This document shows, in pieces, positions 52,425-63,877 of a DNA stretch of 64,000 bases. The stretch's first letter is position 1, and each line of letters begins with the position of its first letter. Under the pieces are notes generated by a model. The model was not told the DNA's origin, made no database searches, and saw nothing but the letters and a program-made list of their open reading frames with translations. Made by a program: the position numbers and the translations under genes. This DNA comes from Helianthus annuus (lineage: Eukaryota; Streptophyta; Magnoliopsida; Asterales; Asteraceae): assembly GCF_002127325.2 (NCBI RefSeq), contig NC_035433.2, positions 15,612,611-15,676,610 of the forward strand, written 5' to 3'.

Positions 52425-55400
52425 TTAGTCAAACATGGTGTCCACCCAGGCTTCATCAGCCTTAGGTGTAACCTTGACAGTTTTAACTCTCACAACTTGA
52501 ATTTTAAAGTTTTCAGCCTTCAGAGGTGGAAAATTTGCATCATAATCACCTTGAATTGAATCCTCGGAAGGTGAAATCTTTTTCTCAGTTTTTGGTTTCC
52601 AAACATGTTGAGATAATGCAACTCGTTTGTAAAATTTTTCATTTTTAGTTACCGTCTTCTTTACAGGTTCATTTTTCACTTTGATGTTATCATTTTTCAC
52701 ACTCCTTTTCTCAACAACGATTGGTGCTTTACCCTTCACCTCAACTTTCTTTTGTTGAATCTTCACAGTTTCAGTCTTAGGCTTCACGTTGGTACACTTT
52801 CGTGCAGTGTGACCAACTTGATTACATCTGAAACATGTTCGAGTATCAGCCACTCGACTTGTGCCTTCAGACTGAGACTGAGAGACTTTCTTTTTAAAGA
52901 ACTCTTTGTTTGATTTTGAAAAAATTTCTTTCTCTTCATCAGCAAGTGAACTCGAACTGTTCACAAACTTTTTCTTCTCAACAAACCTTTTGTTTGGAAC
53001 ATTTCTTTTCTGATACGGCTTACCCCCCTGATAACCACCCGACCAATTGTTTCGGTTGTTATTATAAACACGCGGTGGATTAACAGATTTCTTGTTGTAA
53101 ACTTTTTCTTTTTCAAACCTCATTTTACTCTTCTTTTGACTCTGATTGTTTACTTCTGATAATTCAACTTCGACCAATTTGAAAACATTTGTCAATTTGT
53201 TCATGTTTACATTCTCGATCGGAAACTCTGAATCCAAAAACAACTTATCAGATCCTGACATCTTGTACATGACAAGAGTAGGTTCATCATCTGAGTTGTT
53301 CTTGGACTTTTGTTTCGGAATGTATTTGTCTAGAAAACACTCATCTTCCTCAGTAGTGTCATTATCTGTTTTTAGCACATTTTCAACAACACCTTTTACA
53401 ATATCATTCTGGACACTATCGTCATTGGAAGATGTGAACGTGATATCAATGCTTTCCGGAAGTTTCACTTCACTTTCATCTCCAATTTCAACCAACCCTG
53501 ATTGCTTTTTCGTGTAATTATCCAAAATCGGCGGTGGAACTCTATGAAAACCCACCCCGGTTCCATCAGAATAAACATCTTCGCCAACTTTGTTTTTCCC
53601 GATGGGTTTGGGAACAATGTGTTGCAAAACAAAGCTTGCGGAACTGTAACTGTTAAGCTTCAACTGGATTCGCTCGTTTTCAATTTCAGCCTCTTGAAAT
53701 TTAAGTTTTAGTTTAGTGATTTCATCCAGTTGTTGGTTGATTGATTCTTCTTTTACTCTGAGCACTGCTTTTAGGTGAACGTTTTCTTTATGTGTTTTAC
53801 CATTACGATCATCACTATCTTTCATTGTGCTTTTGAGTTTTTCAAATTTCTCAGAAATCTGACGGTTTTCAAGAATTAACTTTTCATTTTCATTCTTAAC
53901 TCTTTCATGATCAATTTTATCATTTTCAATTTGGTTAGTTAATTCTTTTATCCGTTCAGTTGAAGCTTTAACTCTTTTGTCACGATCAAGAATTTGATTC
54001 TCAACACTTCTGACTTTTGCTGTCAGATCTTCAACTTTCTTACTATTGAGATACGTGACTGTGTTACAAAATTTGCATTCTTTGATGCAATTTTTGCAAT
54101 CAGCATTTCCATCAATTTTCTTACCTGACACATTTGTTGACAAGTTTGAACCGACTTGGCTTTTTAACTCAGATACGGAGTTAGAATCAACCTCAAGTGT
54201 CTTAGCAGCCAGCACTTTGTAAGCCATTTTTCCTAGGTTCTCAGCAGTCAACTCCTGCGTTGTGTCAATAACCCCAGTATCAATCTTCTTTGACTTCTCT
54301 ATCTCTTCTTTCTCCTTTTTCTCTTTCTCTTCTTTCTCTTTCTCGTCTTCAGTTCCCCACCATTTATTCTGCCAATAATCATCCTCATCTTTAAACTCCT
54401 TGATTATGGCTTCCAGATCAAGAGTTTTGTCATCGACAGCAATATTTCCATATGGATCAAGATAACACTCTCTGTCTGGATCCCATCTTCTCGCTCTCTT
54501 CGCTTCCAAATAGATACCAGATATTCAAATTATTCTGTTTTCAGCCAACATTTTTCTGTGTCTGTACTTCTGCTCTTCAGTTCTGTTGTCTTTCCACGGA
54601 ATAGGTTCGGTTTTTGCCATGAATGCGTAGCCAACCGCATCTTCCTCTGGTAGAACCTCTTGACTCCAATCATACCCCTCATCATCATAAATCACCGCAA
54701 GAGCTCTAGATTTCTCTTTGTTGAACCTCTTGACTCCAATCATACCCCTCATCATCATAAATCACCGCAAGAGCTCTAGATTTCTCTTTGTTGTCTTCAA
54801 CCTGCTTCAATCTAGGCGGCTCAGATTTATTCTGATGATATATCGCCTTCCTGTAGTAATCCTCTCTGAAAGGATTCTCCGACTCATCAGCATATGCGTT
54901 TCTACATTCTCGCTTGAAGTGACCTTTTTGCTTACACTTGAAGCATGTCACCTTGGACTTATCAAAACCCAGCTTGGTAGATGGACCACCAATTGTTTTC
55001 CTGCCGGTTATTTCCATGAAATGCTGTGCACGACGAACGGCACTGGCCATACACCAACGAATGTCGATTAATTCCATTTCTTCCGGATCTATTTGATCAT
55101 AGTCCTCTTTTGTTAAGTTGGTGTTGCCTATCTTCCCTGCTACTAGCCCTTCATAAGACTCCAATACAGATGCTAGAAAGATCATCCGCTGTTTAGCCGA
55201 CTCCTCATCAACATTCTGAGCATTCTTTAAGTCTATTGCGATGTTGCATTGAAACTTTGCATCAGAATGACTTGCAGATGATGAAGATCCACTGTGATAA
55301 CCACTGTAATTTCCACTACTTTGACCACTTTGACTTTCTTTGCTTGCTGTGGACACATTCTCAGCAGTAAACGCAGTCTTGGGAGAAGTTGCTTTTGGCA

Positions 55401-56238
55401 TCATGCTTTTTGGATAATACAAATCCAAATTCTGCTGATAGGATGAGTGATTGACTTTGTATGTCTTCTTCAGTTCCAGCTCATGACTTTCAAGTCTCTC
55501 AATCAACAAATCCACAGTCAACTTTGCAGGCTCGATAGTGTTTTTCAGCATCAGCGCATAATATCTCCAATCCATCTCGTCCGATAATGAATCGAACAGT
55601 TTGTCGATAAGCTCATCCTCAGGATATCTGATATCATGTCTTGCTAATTCCTGCTGCAGATGACCAAACCTTTCTATCATTTTACAGACTGACTCATTCT
55701 TTAAACAACTAAACATATCAAATTCTTTCCTAAGAAGTTTCTTTTTACTTTTCACAATTTCAGCACTTTCTAGACATTTCGTTTCTAGCTTTTTTCAGAG
55801 ATCTTTTGCATTTGAATAATCGATCAATGAGATTATGTCCTCTCGGACGGACTGGAATAACAATGCCACACATTTCTGCTCGGCAACAAATGATTCAATC
55901 TCCTCAGCTGACGTTAAAGTTTCACCATTTTTGTTTCCATCTGAATAACCAGTTTTCAGACTCCTCCAGCTGGGAAATGCGAATGCCATCAACCAATCTT
56001 CAAACTTTCTTGACCACCTACTGTATTCCTCGATAGCCATTAGCTTTGGAGGTTTATTGAATGTTCCGAAGGCACTTTCCGATTCCCAGGCTTCCTTTTT
56101 CTTCACATTCGACGGATTCTCATTGTTTTTGCTTGTAGATGAATCGTCTCCCGAATTTCCAGCAAATGCATACATGTCGCTGAACGGGTTCAAGAATATG
56201 TCATCCATCTTGAATGTACCTGCAAAATCAGCCAACAC
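52425..56238 (-). pseudogene. SirB gag, full length with stops and a 70-bp duplication
   Basis: The first Met is at 56238; a second at 56208 (MDDIFLNPF) is the likelier start. The N-terminal copia gag domain runs to a TGG-to-TGA stop at 55795-55793, then continues in frame (LLRKEFDMFSCLKNESV and so on) to a zinc knuckle CFKCKQKGHFKREC near 54940. A 70-bp tandem duplication (54656-54795) shifts the frame, and a TGA follows at 54525. The remainder to 52425 is a Lys/Glu-rich coiled coil (about 53650-54350) and a second knuckle CFRCNQVGHTARKC near 52830. The length of about 1,270 codons fits the large Sirevirus gag. It would form cytoplasmic particles. Confidence 0.85.
54656..54795 (-). repeat. 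70-bp perfect tandem duplication in SirB gag
   Basis: The segment with TTGACTCCAATCATACCCCT is repeated at a 70-bp period (54661 and 54731) with no visible mismatch. Seventy is not a multiple of three, so it breaks the gag frame. Confidence 0.9.
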
Positions 56239-56720
56239 TTAGAAAAATTTGTCGAAGTTTTTGAAACTTGTGACTGATAAGCGAAATATCAGTTTGAATG
56301 TCCACAAAAGCGAAATATGCAGAATGTCAAATAAGCGAAACTAGTAGTGTCCGTATGAGCGAAACTACTAGTGTCCGAATAAGCGAAACTATGACTTGTT
56401 CGTATGAGCGAAACACCTAGATGTCACTATGAGCGAATCTACCAAATTCGAATGAGCGAAACTAGTGGTAACTTCGAGCGAAACCTGCGATGTCTGAATA
56501 AGCGGAACCTAGTTTTTAATCAGTTTTTACCATTTTTAAGCCGTATTTTAATCTGATTCTTTCTAGGGTTTGTTATTACTATGTTTCACACGTTATACTC
56601 GAATCTCAGGCCATTTCAACTGTAGGAACTAGTTCAAATCGAAAAAAGTATAAGAGAAAGTGAGTAGAAATGAGAGAATTCTGTAGAATCAAGCTGTAGT
56701 AGTATGAACTCCTCGTCCTG
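56239..56720 (-). repeat. SirB leader with AGCGAAAC motif array
   Basis: On the plus strand, ATRAGCGAAAC or close variants occur about ten times between 56277 and 56510, spaced about 20-25 bp. The same motif returns in the LTR (56940-57070) and inverted as GTTTCGCTC (56928, 56960). 56515-56720 is AT-rich without other features. Confidence 0.75.
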
Positions 56721-56733
56721 AGCTCTGATACCA
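56721..56733 (-). other. SirB primer binding site
   Basis: The minus strand reads TGGTATCAGAGCT, two bases after the LTR end ...TCCAACA: an initiator-Met type site. Confidence 0.88.
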
Positions 56734-56735
56734 CT

Positions 56736-57170
56736 TGTTGGACCGGTTTGCGACCCTAAACAGTCAGTTGAGAACGTTCATCTTCACATACAAAGGCGGA
56801 ATCAATGCACATGAAGTTACACATCTTTTCCTTTTCAATTCCTTCTCTTTTATTGCTTTCTGATTCAATTTTCACAGAGTTTGGTTACACAAGCAATGAC
56901 CAGGTTCCGCTCCAACTGACCTGGTTTCGCTCAAACCAACTATATATAGTTCATGTAGTTTCGCTCCATTGTCCTGACAAATAAGCGAAACTACCAACTA
57001 ACCATATGAGCGAAACCTTACTGACAAATAAGCGGAACTACTTCTAACCTATGTACATAAAAGCGAAACTACAACATTAAGACCTAATTTGACTTTCAAG
57101 CTCCTATGTTAACCTATCTTGACCTAAGACTTAATGCAGACGTAGTCAACAGACATTCCATGCATCAACA
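56736..57170 (-). repeat. SirB 5' LTR (435 bp)
   Basis: On the plus strand it starts TGTTGGACCGG and ends GCATCAACA. It carries about six AGCGAAAC-type motifs. It is bounded on the right by TekE gag sequence. Confidence 0.82.
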
Positions 57171-58163
57171 CTTGGGTTGTTCTGATTCTGGTTTAACTGT
57201 GGGCAGTGTCTCTTGAAATGATCTTCTGCACCACACTGAAAGCATCCCTTGTTGCCCTGTTGTTGTTGCTGATTCTGCGGTGCTTGCTGTTGCTGCTGAC
57301 GATGCTGATTCGTAGGCCGTGGGCTCCTGCAATCCTTGGCTTCATGACCCATCTTGAGACACCTCTGACAGCGTCCCTTGTTGCACTGACCACTGTGGTG
57401 TCTGTTGCATTTGTTGCACTTTGGGTGGTTTCCCTTGTTCCTACCCTGACCTTGATTCCCAGAAGACTGCTGACTGGGGCTCCTGTACTCGTCTATCTTT
57501 CGCTGCTGGGATTGAGCTGAAGCAGAACCCTTGCCCAAATTTCCATCCCACTTGCGCTTATTATCGTTTGGAGCATCAGAAGTAGTAGCGCTAATACGTT
57601 TGGGCAGCCTGTTCTGCTCAACTGCTGGTCAGTGAGACGATGGGCCAACTTGACGATTTGCTGAATGGTGCTAAGATTAGCTGAGGTTACGTGGCTTTGA
57701 ATTTCTGGCACCAAGCCCTTAAGGTACAGCTCAATGTGCTTGATGGGAGGGTCCACCACAGTGGGACACAGGATGGCTAGCTTATTTGACCTCTTCGTGT
57801 ATGCCTCGATCTTAGACTCCGTCATTTTCAGATTGAAAAATTCTACCTCCAGCTTGTGGATGTCGTCACGACTGCAGTACTCTTCTTTAATCCGTTCTTT
57901 GAAACCGTTCCACGGGGTGGCATTAGCAACTGCCAACCCAAGCAGTTGAACCTGTGCCTTCCACCAGGTTAACGCAGCACCTTCGAGTGTTCTAGTAGCA
58001 TACTTCACCCTACGATCTTCAGGGAATTCACACATCTCAAAAACAGACTCCAGCTTCTCGAACCAGTGAACAAGACCTACAGCTCCTTCTGTACCACTGA
58101 AAGTACTAGGTCGGCAATCCATGAATGTCTTGAACGTGCACACAGGAGGCTGAGAATGTTGAC
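57171..58163 (-). pseudogene. TekE gag exon 2, one frameshift
   Basis: From the acceptor at 58164 the frame runs through the capsid-like domain ([27 protein letters not shown]) to a single-base deletion near 57625. It resumes in another frame with zinc knuckles ([40 protein letters not shown]) and is truncated at 57171. The protease and everything beyond are not in the window. The match to TekA and TekB gag is close. Confidence 0.85.
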
Positions 58164-58260
58164 CTGTTGCGCGAGGATAAAAGACAAGGTTAAGCACGAG
58201 GGTTGGTTTGCGAAGGTGGGATCTAAATGTCCTAAGATGGGTTGATATGGCAGATTATAC
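58164..58260 (-). other. TekE gag intron (97 nt)
   Basis: On the minus strand the donor is GTATAATC at 58260 and the acceptor CGCAACAG at 58164, phase 1, at the same Gly codon as TekB and TekC. An in-frame stop lies inside. Confidence 0.75.
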
Positions 58261-58360
58261 CTCCTGCAGGAACAGTTGCGAGTGCCTCGGCAACTCGTTC
58301 GTTGATCAAAGCCGTCAGCTGGGCTTGAGTTAGGTTGATACGTCCTCCGCGTCCGTTCAT
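58261..58360 (-). CDS. TekE gag exon 1
   Basis: ATG at 58360 starts 33 codons plus one base (MNGRGGRINLTQAQLTALIN and a helix rich in Ala), homologous to TekB exon 1 and TekC exon 1. Without splicing it reaches a stop about 36 bases after the donor. It joins exon 2 (58163 downward) in frame. It gives the short helical N-terminus of Gag; its separate function is unknown. The leader 58361-58613 contains GGTTATAG and GGTTTTA after the primer site, but the descending arm seen in TekB is missing. Confidence 0.72.
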
Positions 58361-58613
58361 GATCTTCATAACGAAGCAACGTAAGTGAGGAAAGTGTCGC
58401 AAAAGTGCGTAAGTGTGGGATGACAGGAGAGAGTAAGCACACAAGGTTCATTTAGCAATTATCACGTTATTTAATGCACAGTGTAAACTATCTAACCGAC
58501 AATATAACATAGATCATACCACCTATTGTGTCGAGTCTTGCACGTGGAGCGAAGTGTCGTTGTGGATCGTTGAGCACTTTTCCCTTTTTAAAACCAAGTT
58601 CACTATAACCAAT

Positions 58614-58626
58614 GGCTCTGATACCA
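58614..58626 (-). other. TekE primer binding site (initiator-Met tRNA)
   Basis: The minus strand reads TGGTATCAGAGCC three bases after the LTR end, as in TekB. Confidence 0.92.
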
Positions 58627-59139
58627 ATCTGTCACACCCCCAAAATCCACCATGCGGAGTACCACCGCTTGGAGGCGTGACATGACCAGGATCAAGCCAC
58701 CAATCATATTGAACAACGTAATTTAAGTTAATGAAGCCAATCGCAATACAATTGGTGACCAAAAGATAAGTAACCGACTTTAGGTTAACAGCGGAAGCAT
58801 AAAACATAAATCCAAATCATAAGTTCATAAGTTTAACAACCAAACATAAGTTCCATAAGTTCATAAAGTTTATTTATTAGGCACAGGACATAACAATCCC
58901 TATTCCACAACGACCTCCTCCTCGCGCAAGCTCCATAAGTACCTATCGACCTGCAAGGCATGTAACAACAAATCAACAACAAAGTTGAGCGAGTTCACAG
59001 TTGGTTGTTCAGTTAATGAGTTCTTATTAGGAATCGTAAGTTCATTTCATAACCATGTATTACCCATTATCCTTGATTCCCAAACCTTTACGATATTTAG
59101 TGGGGGGGGGGGGCTTCCCATTATGTATGTTACTAGACT

Positions 59140-59350
59140 AGGTGTATCCATAAGTGTCCTTCCTAATCCGAGGACAGTGGTGAGTATGAGTTTACGTAGG
59201 TTTTACGTAAGTGCCCTACCCAATCCGAGGACAGTAGTAAGTATGTGTTACGTAGGTTTTACGTAAGTGCCCTTCCCAATCCGAGGACAATAGTAAGTAT
59301 GAGTTACGTAGGTTTTACGTAAGTGCCCTTCCCAATCCGAGGACAGTAGT
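59140..59350 (-). repeat. TekE LTR hairpin array
   Basis: Four units of about 57 bp. On the minus strand each has GTCCT paired with AGGAC or AGGGC (U-G wobble), loop CGGATTRGG, then TTACGTA/TACGTAA around AAACC in most units. It is the same design as TekB with different unit sequence. An upstream ATTCC/GGAAT stem (near 59815) keeps the TekB position. Confidence 0.75.
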
Positions 59351-59374
59351 AAGTAGTCTAGTAGTGTTGATAGT

Positions 59375-59769
59375 CATCATCATCATCATCATCATACTCA
59401 GTAAATCCCACAAATAGCAAAGCTAAGGTAGGGTCTGAGGAGGGTAGATGTAGACAGCCTTACCTCTACCCCGTAGGAATAGAGAGGCTGCTTCCAGTGA
59501 GACCCCCGGCTTGATTGTAGTTTCGTATCATGCCTTGGACCTAAGACACATAACACTCAAAACAATCGAGATAGAGACTAATTGGTGCATGTACCCCCGT
59601 GTCTTTCAGCTATCAACGTCACCACATGATGCATAATTAACCATCTGCCGCTTTTAACGTTATTTTCACGAATTTAGTAAAATAACATTAAAGTTAGTAC
59701 CATTTCACTTTTGCCCCCCGAGCGCTCACACATATATACATTATATGTGCACACCGCAAGCGGGGCAAA
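59375..59769 (-). mobile_element. SINE with Au-like 3' half, (ATG)n tail
   Basis: The insert of 395 bp is flanked by a 14-15 bp duplication GTAGTGTTGATAGT (59361-59374 and 59771-59784). On the minus strand the 3' half (about 59515-59396) reads like the plant Au SINE: GGGGTCTC, AGCAGCCTCTCTA, GGTAGAGGTAAGGCTG, CATCTACCCTCCTCAGACC and TGTGGGATTTACTGAG, then seven ATG triplets. The 5' 255 bp, beginning with a CTTTTGCCCC/GGGGCAAAAG hairpin, is not part of Au as I know it. No clear Pol III boxes were found by eye. Confidence 0.72.
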
Positions 59770-61618
59770 AGTAGTGTTGATAGTATAAGTAGTTATTTAA
59801 TCACATTCCCAATCACCAGGAATCCCATGCCTTAGTAAGGGTGTGAACTCACCTCGGTTTGCTTGGTTAGACTCTCAAGTATAGCTAACAGTCAAGGTCG
59901 GTCAATCACGTTCTAATATGATTACCAGTTAGTTATTTAGTGGTTTCAAATAGAGCACAAAGTTCCTACATGTATCTAGCACATAACATTCATTACTTTA
60001 ACGGTTTATGACCATGAACCTCCCCATCTATTCCCATTCACAAATAAACATACGACATTGTACATAACACTTTTATCGACACATAACATGTTAGATCATT
60101 CACAGATAACAAATTCTACATTTAGACACACAAATCACTATTTATGTTTGTTTCAACTTAATTATCCGAAACTGGGCTGTTTTCGAGCATTTTAATAAAA
60201 TAGTTATCTTATTTCAAAAATTCCCACTTTTTACAGAAGATGTTAAACGACCCAAATATTATTGTGTAAAAATCTCGTGATCTAATTCATCACCAATATT
60301 TTATTAAAAATCATTTTCCGGACTGAACTCAGATTTATCTTTTTCTGACCACAGTCCACGGAACAATTTATTAAAAATTCATCGTAAGCCCGATTTACAA
60401 AATTCCAGTGGGGTAATTACAAATACATCAGTTTTCATCTATAGTACAAGTTTCATGATCCAAATCTACACAGAACTCAAGTTATGACAGAAAACAAAAC
60501 GCATATTTTCAGCAGAAAAAATGCAGCTCTAGCTGCTGTTACAAAAAGACGCTTTAAAAATAGTCAACGAAGTCCAAAAATTATGATTCCGGTGCCATTA
60601 GAACCGTATTTCATAGTACACAACCCTAGACTTCAGAAAATACATTTCTCGTTAAGTTATGGCCTGTTTACAGCCAACTAAAATTGGCTGTAAAGCTTGG
60701 ACAGATTCTGTTTTTAGTCTTTAGCTTTCAAGTTTGTGTTCGCTTGATTCCGTTAATCATGTTTAGTGATCACAACAACATCAAACATCAATATTAACCA
60801 ACAAATCATCAGAAAATCACAAGAAACATAACAACACAAGATCTACATGATTTACACACATAACTTCTCTTTATCCACACTTTAACACATTATGTTCAAG
60901 ACTTGTTCATGAGCTTTAAAGTTTCTTAACTTTTTATCATTCTAACATCTATTAACCACTTAAATAACATAAAGAATGAATGGATCTAAGTTCTTACCAC
61001 TAGCTCAAGGCTAGGGAAGTTTGAGTGTAGAAAAGTGATGGTTAATAGCGAATGGAGAAGGTCATTCCACTTTCGAGAGCACCAAGTTTCGTTGTATGAC
61101 CCGTAGCACCTTTGTATGTATGAGGAATGATTGAACAAGAGCTTGATGATGGTGGTAGTATGGTGGAAGGTGGCTCCCGAGATGAAGAAGGAAGGGAGAG
61201 AAGTGTTGTGGTTTGAAGTGTGTTGAATGTGTAGGATGGTTCAAGACTTAAGGTCCTTCTTATAATTTCCCAACATGGTATTATCTAGTGGTCCTTGTGT
61301 CTCTTGATGATCCAACATAATCAAATAAACAAATTAAAGAAATCAAGAGGTGTCCCTCTTGTCTCCTAACCGGTTTGGGGGGGGGGGTTGGTTTAGTTGA
61401 AATGTAATGGTAACTAGTTAGTTTAGTTAGGAGGTAAGTAGTTTAGTTAAGGGTTTAAGTGTGTTATGTAATATGTAGTGTGTTAGGGTGTTCGGGGACC
61501 CTAACTAGCTTAGAAAAATAAAGACAAAGCTTCTAGCATCATTTTGGTATTCCGGGTAAAGTCCAGTTGTTCGGTTTGACACTGTTCCGTTAAACTACTT
61601 AATTAATCCGTAAAGCGT

Positions 61619-61729
<111 letters not shown>

Positions 61730-61924
61730 TAACGTTTTTAATTTCTAACACTTAGGAAATCATAACGGACTATTTAATGACTTTATAGTATACTATTAGT
61801 ACGTTCACAAATACATGTAAGCATAACACAGTAATCAGAGAGCCGTTAAATGATTCAGCACAGTCATCAAGCACTTTAATTAACATTAATAGATTGTACA
61901 GTTACATGTAATTTGAGGGTTGTC

Positions 61925-62047
61925 AAATTGGATGGCACTATTATCCACTTGGTTTCCATGGTTATTGTTGTTTGGATTCTCATTAATCGGGTTATTATCA
62001 GTCTGGTTGTTATCATTCTGATTTTCCTGTTTCACTTCGTTCTCCAT
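61925..62047 (-). pseudogene. GypF Asn-rich coding piece
   Basis: ATG 62047 opens 41 codons rich in Asn, Gln and Asp (MENEVKQENQND...) up to the TekE boundary. It is preceded by TTTAAAATTCAG, a good splice acceptor, so it may be a second gag exon. Asn-rich stretches are common in gypsy gag linkers. It could join CAG at about 62990 (donor CAG|GTGGGA) in phase 0, but that would skip some apparently coding sequence. Confidence 0.45.
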
Positions 62048-62279
62048 CTGAATTTTAAACATTTACCACATATTAATATTACAAAATAATATTTAATACA
62101 ATCAATCACACAACACGCAGGTTGATCAAAAACGTCGAGCATTGCGACTTACTCTTTTTATATATATAATATGCATCTAATACAAACCAGTACTGAAATT
62201 AAAATTACAATACAACTGAAATTAAAATTACACTACTAGTAGTAGGCATCCGTATATATATATGAGAAGAAAAAGAAGA

Positions 62280-62609
62280 AAGGGCATAATGGTAAAACAT
62301 TAAATAGTTTATAACTCCTCCCATTAATTATGTTATCTCTCATTAATAAAGTAAAAAACATTTTATCCTACACATTTCAAAATTTATCCTACATACATCT
62401 TATACTTACCGAAATTTACCCTACGCATATCTAAATTTATCATACACATTTAAGAATTTATCCTACACATACTAAAATTTATCCTACACATGTCGAAAAT
62501 TGTCCTTCACCCTAAATTATTTTATCTTGAAAGACTATATTTAAAAGTGAGTTACAAGTTTCATTAGTTAGCTAATTAATTACAATTAGAAATTTACCTA
62601 TATGCCCTT
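62280..62609. mobile_element. MITE-like segment with terminal inverted repeats
   Basis: AAGGGCATAATGGTAAA at 62280 faces TTTACCTATATGCCCTT ending at 62609, matching 15 of 17 as inverted repeats around 330 bp of AT-rich DNA. The interior repeats AATTTATCCTACACAT about six times (62365-62500). No clear target duplication is visible. It lies in the noncoding gap of GypF. Confidence 0.45.
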
Positions 62610-62709
62610 ATTAATAACATTAAATACACATGTTAAATGAAGTAAAATGGAGCATTTCTATTAGTTTACAACTTATTCTTTTTATTCTTACAAAATTTTT
62701 CTTCTCATT

Positions 62710-62741
<32 letters not shown>

Positions 62742-62771
62742 TATATTTTTCATACACACATATTATATATT

Positions 62772-62772
62772 A

Positions 62773-62868
<96 letters not shown>
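62772..62868. repeat. (ATT)n microsatellite
   Basis: About 97 bp of ATT/TTA repeats, preceded by TA repeats at 62710-62735. It lies next to the end of the GypF gag-like frame. Confidence 0.98.
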
Positions 62869-62879
62869 CACCTCCACCA

Positions 62880-63724
62880 TCACCTTCACGGATATGGATT
62901 CATCCAGAAATCCATATTGCGCTCGTCGTACTTCCAGACGAGTCGCTCTCCCACCTGTCTCATCCTCTCGCTACTTTCTAAGATTTCCTCACCGAATGTC
63001 CTAAGTTCTTACACATTTTCTGCACTCATTGGGGATGCAGGTTCCAGGACTGGATTTGGAATCTGAGGCATAGGTTCCTGGTATGGGTAAGGATTTTCCA
63101 AGATCTCCCTAATGTACTGATCACTATCGTAGTAGGGATCTAGAGGGTCCAAACCTGGGTATGCTCCTAGATTCGGCATGGGCATGTCTTCTGGTATGGG
63201 GTAACGTTGCACATAGTCCCTATTGTCATCCCACCACGGGTCGTAATTTAGGTCTAAGGGATTGGGTGCTGGTACCCTAGGTAGCTCCTCCGGGTTAAAA
63301 TCATGCATTTCGACTTGATTTTCTGGGTTTTCTATTTCCATTGGCTGGTTAGGGAACAATGGTTGTGGTTGGGTGCTATCATTTGCTCCAGGTTAGGGTC
63401 GGCTGCAGTGGTTGCTAGAATATGAAAGTTGGCTAAACCCCTATTAATCATGTCCCGGGCATGGGTATCTGTCTCTCTTTTGGCGGCTACTAGGGCTCGC
63501 TGTTCTTGCAACTTTTTCATTCGTTTCCTACGCTCATGTGCTCCCCTACTGAACCATCCTCTCTTTTTAGGAGGGAATAGCTCTTCAGACTGAGCCTTAA
63601 ACACGAATATTCCTTCTTCATTATCAGCAGAATACCCTGAGAGGGCAGGCTGTGAAGAGGCGCCTTCGCTTCTAGGCGAACCAGACAACTGACGATACGC
63701 GTAGGATAGTCCTTGGTCGCTCAT
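62880..63724 (-). pseudogene. GypF gag-like frame with one frameshift and one stop
   Basis: ATG 63724 (MSDQGLSYAYRQLSGSPRSE) opens about 120 codons with a basic helix (RGWFSRGAHERRKRMKKL). A frameshift near 63365 leads to an acidic, Pro-rich part (NLGAYPGLDPLDPYYDSD). The TAA at 63009-63011 is followed in frame by about 40 codons (ELRTFGEEILESSERMRQ, then WKYDERNMDFWMNPY), which ends at a stop near 62895 by the ATT repeat. I recognise it only as an LTR-element gag-type protein from its position after a primer site. No zinc knuckle is visible. Confidence 0.5.
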
Positions 63725-63860
63725 ACTGTAAACTAACAAATAGTCAAATAACACATAACAATAAAATACAATTATACACATATTTCCGTAATTTATTTCC
63801 TAACACTTTAGATAAATTTTGGTGTCAGCAGAACACTTCTGTGGCTAAATCAGTGGCTTA

Positions 63861-63872
63861 GTTCTGATACCA
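63861..63872 (-). other. GypF primer binding site
   Basis: The minus strand reads TGGTATCAGAAC, five bases after the LTR end GGTTGCGACA: initiator-Met type with a changed end. Confidence 0.7.
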
Positions 63873-63877
63873 CCTTC

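Larger units (their letters stand above)
38679..57170 (-). mobile_element. SirB: Sirevirus-like Ty1/copia element, host of element D and TekB
   Basis: Minus-strand order from the right: 5' LTR (56736-57170), primer site, leader, gag (56238-52425), protease fragment (52424-52013), then element D, integrase fragment (38875-38679), then TekB. The rest lies left of the window. Its right end sits in TekE gag, so the 5-bp target copy is CTTGG at 57171-57175 with the partner off window. Gag resembles SirA gag in the region both keep. Confidence 0.83.
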
